This document shows positions 59,189 to 64,000 of a stretch of DNA of 64,000 nucleotides, in pieces. Source of the stretch: Voacanga thouarsii (lineage: Eukaryota; Streptophyta; Magnoliopsida; Gentianales; Apocynaceae). Location: NCBI GenBank assembly GCA_026120185.1, contig JANUWF010001109.1, positions 1,480,001 through 1,544,000 on the forward strand, written 5' to 3'. Every line of letters begins with the position of its first letter. Position 1 is the first letter of the stretch. Made by a program: the position numbers and the translations under genes. Under the pieces are notes generated by a model. The model did not search any database. It saw nothing but the letters and a program-made list of their open reading frames with translations, and was not told where the DNA came from.

Positions 59189-61503
59189 GGCCGAAATGGT
59201 TGTTTCAACCATGACCGTTTCTCTTCTTCTTCCTTGGACAATTCAAGCCTCCTACGCGTGTGGACCTTCTTGCATCATCAACAAGATTGTCAACAACCAA
59301 GTATTTCTCTTTAACCCTCTTTTCAATTCTAAAAATTATGTCTCTTAGATGTTATTAGAAAAGGATAGAATATGATTAGAGATTGAGTATGTGTTTGTAT
59401 GAAGGAGTTAAGATTGGAGCATGAGAATGTTTTGTCATTGTTGAGTGTTATGATATTTTGTGGTTTGTTGCATACTCTTCATGTCGTGAGTAAGTATGGA
59501 TGATTAAGCATGATAGATATTATGTCACCTTTGCTGAATAAGGTTTTATGTTCTTGTATTCTTGTTTGAAGCCATGCATATGGTTATGCTTAGTAGAGAT
59601 TTAGCCATATGCTAGTAGGTATGGATTTAAGCCTTTATTCATGTATGGAATAGTTTGAAGATTGATGCTGGATTTTATGTTCATGATTATTGTTAGCAAT
59701 AGGAGAATTATGATCATGACCTTGTTGATCCTAAGATATTTTAATTAGCCAATTTTATTACGTTAATCAAAATTAAGACTATATTTTCCCCTAGTACTTT
59801 CAAAAACCCTAAGAAGCCTTGGAGTTGGAATATTAAATAAAATAGTAAAATTTTAGCCAAATAAATGATATCTTCTATTAAAAATAATATATATAAATAT
59901 TTATATATAGAATAATAATAATAATAATAATAAATAAGGACTTTTATATAAATAATATTAATAGCTAAAATATTGATCTAGTAGGTCAAATATTCATAAA
60001 TAATATTGAAATCTATTTATAATCTTTTGATCAAGATTTATTAAAATTTACTTATTATTAATTTCATTTGTTAGTTATTTTCTAACTATTAATTATTAAT
60101 TAAGAGATTAGTAATAATTTATTATTTATTTTAATAATTTCATCTACGACTTAGGATCCTTCATCAAATAAACCCTAGTTTGTTAATAACAAAGATTTAT
60201 ATTTGAACCTATAACCTCTTAGTAATTATTTTACAACCCCTAGTTATTTTATTATCAAGCTAATTTTTTTTTAAAAAAAAACCTTTATTATCTAGTCTTT
60301 AAACTTAGGACATTAGGCACATGATCGTAATATGTTGAACTAGGAAAATTTATGGAAGCGAATTTTGCTTGAGTTTAATTATGGCATGTGTTCACCCCAG
60401 GTGGGGTTAGGTCAGCTTTGGAAGATCTTTGATTTAGCTCGAGCAAAGGATCAAGTAAGCTCCTGCATAAAACTTATTTGATGTCAAAAGGTTACTATGG
60501 CAAACCAAACGCAAAATGTATGAACACTCATTTTGGTAAAGGCAATTAAGGACTATTTCCTTTTTTGTTTCAGTCAAATTATTTGGAATCAACAAGCCGT
60601 TTTACTCAAACACTAAATACTTTCTAAAACCAACTTTGACACGAACTTTCGAAACCCTTAATTGCTGCTTCCAAATTAAACAATGTTTTATCAGTTTTCT
60701 CCCAAGTAGGACAATCAACGTTGAGTACTCAATAAGGGTAGGCTAGTAGTACTAGTTTTGAAGAGCAAGAGCGAGTCTTCTGGCAGGAGGCCACCTCCAG
60801 AAGATGAACTCAACTTGGAGAAGCGGCAGTACTACTTAGTCATGCTGGTCCGAGCTAGTAAGTTTCAATCATGTGGACTGTGTGTTTTTGGAATGGACAA
60901 CCGGTATGTTTGGATGTAGAGAATGAGGAGTATTTTACCCAGTAGGCCGTACACCTACCTTTTGCCAGTCTGCACAAAGTGTGACATTCTGACCGTTATA
61001 TGGACATGGGGCCCAACGTGTGGTAACCCATAGCTGCCCATTTGAGTGGTTGAATTTATTGTGCACTTTTATAGTTTGAAAAAAGAAAAATGCCACTCTT
61101 TTTTTTAACCTTATTTATTGCTTGCTAGCATTTTCTCTTATGAAATTTTACAACTCACATACATGAACTGTTTTCCTGAACACTCAAAGTACACACGGAC
61201 TTACTGAGATTTTTATCCCATCACCTTTTATGTCATGTTTCAGGTCGATCTTGCTGTGGGAATGAGTAGTTAGAATGTTGCCTGCTTGAAGACTCTTGTT
61301 GTTTATTTTATATGTTGCTTTAAGAGCTGATAGTGAACAATTTATTTTGGATTTGTTCTTGAATTTTTGGGTTGTAATAATTTTTAATTTTAAAGTATTT
61401 TTTTATTTTCTTTTGTGTGTCCTAGTTATAAAGACCCTTTGTTCTTTGGACGAGGCAACATTCCTGACCCTATTGGGCCTAAATAGTGTGGTGTTACATG
61501 TAA

Positions 61504-62470
61504 ACAGTGAAAGACCTATCATCCTCTTTGATCTATCTCTAGAGATCCTTATTCCAAGAATATAAGTTACTTTTTTAAGGTCTTTCATGGGGAATTTCTT
61601 GGATAACCAAACTCTTATTGTTTGAAGTACACGTATATCGTTTTCTATTAGCAATATGCCATTACCAAAAAGTAACAAGAAAACGACTACACTCCCACTA
61701 ACCCTCTTGTATACGCAAGGTTCATTTATGTTTTTAATGAAACTAAATTCTATAATTGTTTCATCAAAACAGATTTTTCAACTCCTAGAAGCTTGCTCAA
61801 CTTCATAATTGGACCTTTGCAGCTTGTATATTTTTGTGCTATCATTGGATGTGAAACCTTAGGTTGTGTCATATACATTTTCTCTCTTAAGTTTTCATTT
61901 AGGAAAGCTGTTTTCATGTCTATTTTCTGGACCTCGCAATCCTAATGAGCGTCAAGTGCTAGGAGTATCTTTATGGATTTCAGCATAACAACTGGCAAGA
62001 AGGTTTCGTCATAGTTAATACCATATTGTTGATGATAACTCTTAGCAACCAGTCGTACTTTATAGGTTACTATTTTACCATCCATATTTGTTTTTTTTTC
62101 TTGAAAACCCATTTGCACGCAGTCAGTTTGATTCCTTTGGGTGGATCAACAAAAGTCTACATTTGGTTATCATATATGGAGTCCGTCTCTGACTTCATGA
62201 CTTTAAGCCATTTATCAAATTCTGAACTATTCAGAACATCATTGTAAGTAGTAAGTTTATCTTCATCTAAGAGCAATATGTCATTGTGGTCACTACTAAG
62301 AAATCCATATCTCTCAGGTGCTATACGTATCTTACTCGGCCTACAAGGTTCTTGTGTAGATGAAGATTTATTTATTCTCTCAATAGATGTGAGATCAGAC
62401 AGTTAATCTATGTTTCTTTATTCTTCTTAAACTTTGCTAAGTTTAATTTTACCCCCTGTCTCCTTTATGT
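61504..62470 (-). pseudogene. Copia-2 reverse transcriptase, broken
   Basis: Minus-strand frame 61678-61510 reads LLFGNGILLIENDIRVLQTI, WLSKKFPMKDLKKVTYILGI and RISRDRSKRMIGLS, the copia block around and after YVDDMLL (its first DD is damaged). Further right on the plus coordinate, and so earlier in the protein, are GINYDETFLPVV, VQKIDMKTAFLNENLREKMY (catalytic Asp kept) and MTQPK. Stops and shifts throughout. Confidence 0.85.
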
Positions 62471-63235
62471 ATGTGTTCCTTCTCTAAGAAGATAGAATAC
62501 TTTGAAACAAAAACTTTGTTTTCAGAAGGTAGGTAGAAGTAATATCCGAATGACTCTTTCGGATATCTAACAAAGAAATACTTGTTAAACTTACTGTTAA
62601 ATTTATCTAACTATAGCCTTTTAACAAAGGCAGGGCAACCTTATATTTTTATGTGGGATAACCTTGGTCTCTTACCAAGGAATAGCTCAAATAGAGTGGT
62701 GTCAATCTTTTTTTACAGAATTCTATTTAGAATATAAACAACAATCGCTAGTGTATACCCCTAAAACGATGTTAGTAAGTTTGCAAAAGTCATTATGGTC
62801 CGAAGCATGTCTAGAAGGGTTCAATTCTTTCTATCAAATACACCATTGTGTTGAGGTGTATATGGTGGAGTTTATTGAAATAATATCCTATTATCTTTAA
62901 GATAACCTTAAAACTCCTAACTTAAATATTCATCTTCTCGATCGGGTCTTAAATTCTTAATACTTTTGGCAAACTATTTCTCTACCTTATTCATGAAGTC
63001 TTCGAACTTGTCAAAGGCCTCAAATTTGTATTTCATTAAATACAAATACACATATCTTGAATAATCATCGATAAAAATATAAAATAGTGATAACCTCCTT
63101 TGCTTGTATAAATATTAGGCCACATACATCAGTAGGCATAAGTTCTAATAACTCTTTAGCCTTTTCTTCTTTTCCAAAAAAGAGAGTTTTATCTATTTTA
63201 CCAATTAAACAAGATTGGCATGTGCCATATTGATA
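62471..63235 (-). pseudogene. Copia-2 integrase, broken and 5' truncated
   Basis: On the minus strand: WPNIYTSKGGYHYFILFIDD and YSRYVYLYLMKYKFEAFDKF (first Asp in FIDDYSRY), a decayed YLSxEF region, PYTPQHNGVFDRKN (the Glu of NGVAER is Asp here), LLDMLRTIM, and KIWGCPAFVKRL-like residues with a stop. Then NKYFFVRYPKESFGYYFYLP leads towards RT. Upstream HHCC zinc-binding sequence breaks off near 63235. Confidence 0.85.
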
Positions 63236-64000
63236 GGAATCAATTCGGCCATAGGGATGGAGCTCAAGAAGAGGGAGAGGATGAAACCGAAATAAAATTG
63301 AGCTTGCCTAATCCGTTAACGTGAACCCATGCTAAATAATTCCAACATGATCTTCAACTATATTTACAAGTACATTTCAATTGGGATAGCATATGGGCAT
63401 TACCGGAGGAGGATCGAGAATGGACCATGCTACTTGTGTATAAAGGACATCAATTGAAAGCTGTTTGCGTAGAAACATTGCCCAGCAGAGCATACCCGGC
63501 GTCGACCCGAGTAGCTTGGCCAGGTGCGACTGTGGTCTGTGAAATTCTTCAGTTTTTTACGCAAGAACTATTCCACTAGAACAGACCTGGTGCCAGCCCT
63601 AGTAGCTTAACCTGATGCTAGCTGTGGACTGGTTAAGTCCTATTTTTTTGTTCAAATTTTGTGAATGGAAACTGTTCCACCAGAATGGACCCGGCGCCTC
63701 CCCTAGGAGACCTACCGTGTGTTGGCTGTGCTCTGGAACCAAACCCTTGACATTCTTCAGCTATTTTTGGGGCCATTTTATAATATTTAAAAGTATTTAG
63801 TTCAGGAATAGAACATCCTTCTATAATGTTTTTGTATTGTATGAAGAAGAATAGCATATTATACATTTTTAACATGAATAAAGATTTATCTTAAAGGCTT
63901 GAAGTATGGAGAGATTCCTTGTTCAACTTTAATCTAAGACTAACCTAAGGGCTTAGTCTACTATTGAGTAAGTGTCTATAAACTTTAAGGATAATTCAAC
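63236..64000. other. Unassigned region with three GC-richer direct repeats
   Basis: Three imperfect units start near 63470, 63560 and 63665, each with a run like 'ccaccagaatggacccggcgcc' variants followed by 'agtagcttaacctgatgctag' variants and 'tgtggtctg'. The layout recalls the GC-rich repeat blocks in the LTRs of the Athila-like elements, so this may be the front of a third such LTR running off the window. No gene is seen. Confidence 0.4.

Larger units (their letters stand above)
47548..61498 (+). mobile_element. Gypsy-1: Ty3/gypsy chromovirus-like element with giant LTRs
   Basis: Complete 13,951-bp element: LTRs 47548-51793 and 57230-61498, perfect TSD TGTAA at 47543-47547 and 61499-61503. 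The two LTRs make up about 61% of the length. The interior has PBS, leader ORF, gag, protease, RT, RNase H, integrase and a chromodomain-like tail in Ty3 order, all with several stops or shifts. Closest in layout to Tekay/Del-type chromoviruses. It is inserted in copia-2. Confidence 0.95.
57230..61498 (+). mobile_element. 3' LTR of gypsy-1
   Basis: 4,269 bp, pairs with 47548-51793 throughout. Starts TGTGAAACCCC, ends GGTGTTACA. tRNA-like boxes at 57478-57531, and the compound microsatellite at 59116-59188. Many single-base differences and small indels from the 5' LTR are visible, so the insertion is not recent. Confidence 0.95.
45030..63235 (-). mobile_element. Copia-2: Ty1/copia element split by gypsy-1, 5' end missing
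   Basis: Minus-strand element. RNase H lies left of gypsy-1, reverse transcriptase and integrase right of it. The gypsy-1 TSD TGTAA marks where the reading would rejoin, in the stretch between RT and RNase H. At about 63235 recognisable integrase sequence stops and unrelated DNA follows, so gag and the 5' LTR are absent from the window. Confidence 0.85.

Noticed and set aside
1..64000. Host protein-coding gene
   Set aside because: Every frame with recognisable protein content belongs to a transposable element; no exon-intron structure with host-gene similarity was found by eye.

Overview
The window looks like a gene-poor, AT-rich stretch of a flowering-plant nuclear genome, probably heterochromatic or pericentromeric. 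The evidence is the repeat content: Ty3/gypsy and Ty1/copia LTR retrotransposons, an Athila-like gag with a plant-specific transposon ORF, a plant LINE with an RNase H domain and a CACTA miniature element. I found no host gene I can defend. All recognisable coding sequence belongs to transposable elements and almost all of it is broken by stops or frameshifts. The species cannot be told from the sequence.

Layout. (1) 1-12974: two direct copies of a ~6.7 kb block. Each holds a solo copia LTR inserted in an Athila-like LTR remnant, unassigned sequence, an LTR-derived fragment forming one arm of a large inverted repeat, and the first ~3 kb of a gypsy LTR carrying a 5'-truncated LINE with 15-bp target-site duplications (TSDs). 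(2) 9917-28247, minus strand: 'gypsy-2', with ~4.4 kb LTRs, primer-binding site (PBS), leader ORF, gag and protease fragments and a chromodomain-like tail. Reverse transcriptase, RNase H and integrase core are deleted. A copia solo LTR sits between gag and protease, and a complete Athila-like element (19986-27570) is nested in its 5' LTR. (3) 28248-33395: a second, diverged, 5'-truncated Athila-like element. (4) 33396-36110: unassigned AT-rich DNA with local repeats. (5) 36116-40914, minus strand: 'copia-1', complete but decayed, with ~310 bp LTRs and a perfect TSD. (6) 41405-43179: a CACTA miniature element with perfect TSD. (7) 45030-about 63235, minus strand: 'copia-2', split by the 14-kb 'gypsy-1' (47548-61498, plus strand, LTRs of 4.25 kb, perfect TSD). 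(8) 63240-64000: unassigned, with GC-richer direct repeats.

Nesting gives an order of events: the Athila-like LTR precedes the solo copia LTR; gypsy-2 precedes its LINE; both precede the 6.7-kb tandem duplication. Copia-2 precedes gypsy-1. The most useful second looks are the tandem duplication and its CG-centred differences, a hairpin cluster with a compensatory change in the copia LTRs, a leader ORF before gag in two divergent gypsy elements, tRNA-like boxes inside the giant LTRs, and pol-less Athila-like elements carrying a plant transposon-protein ORF.
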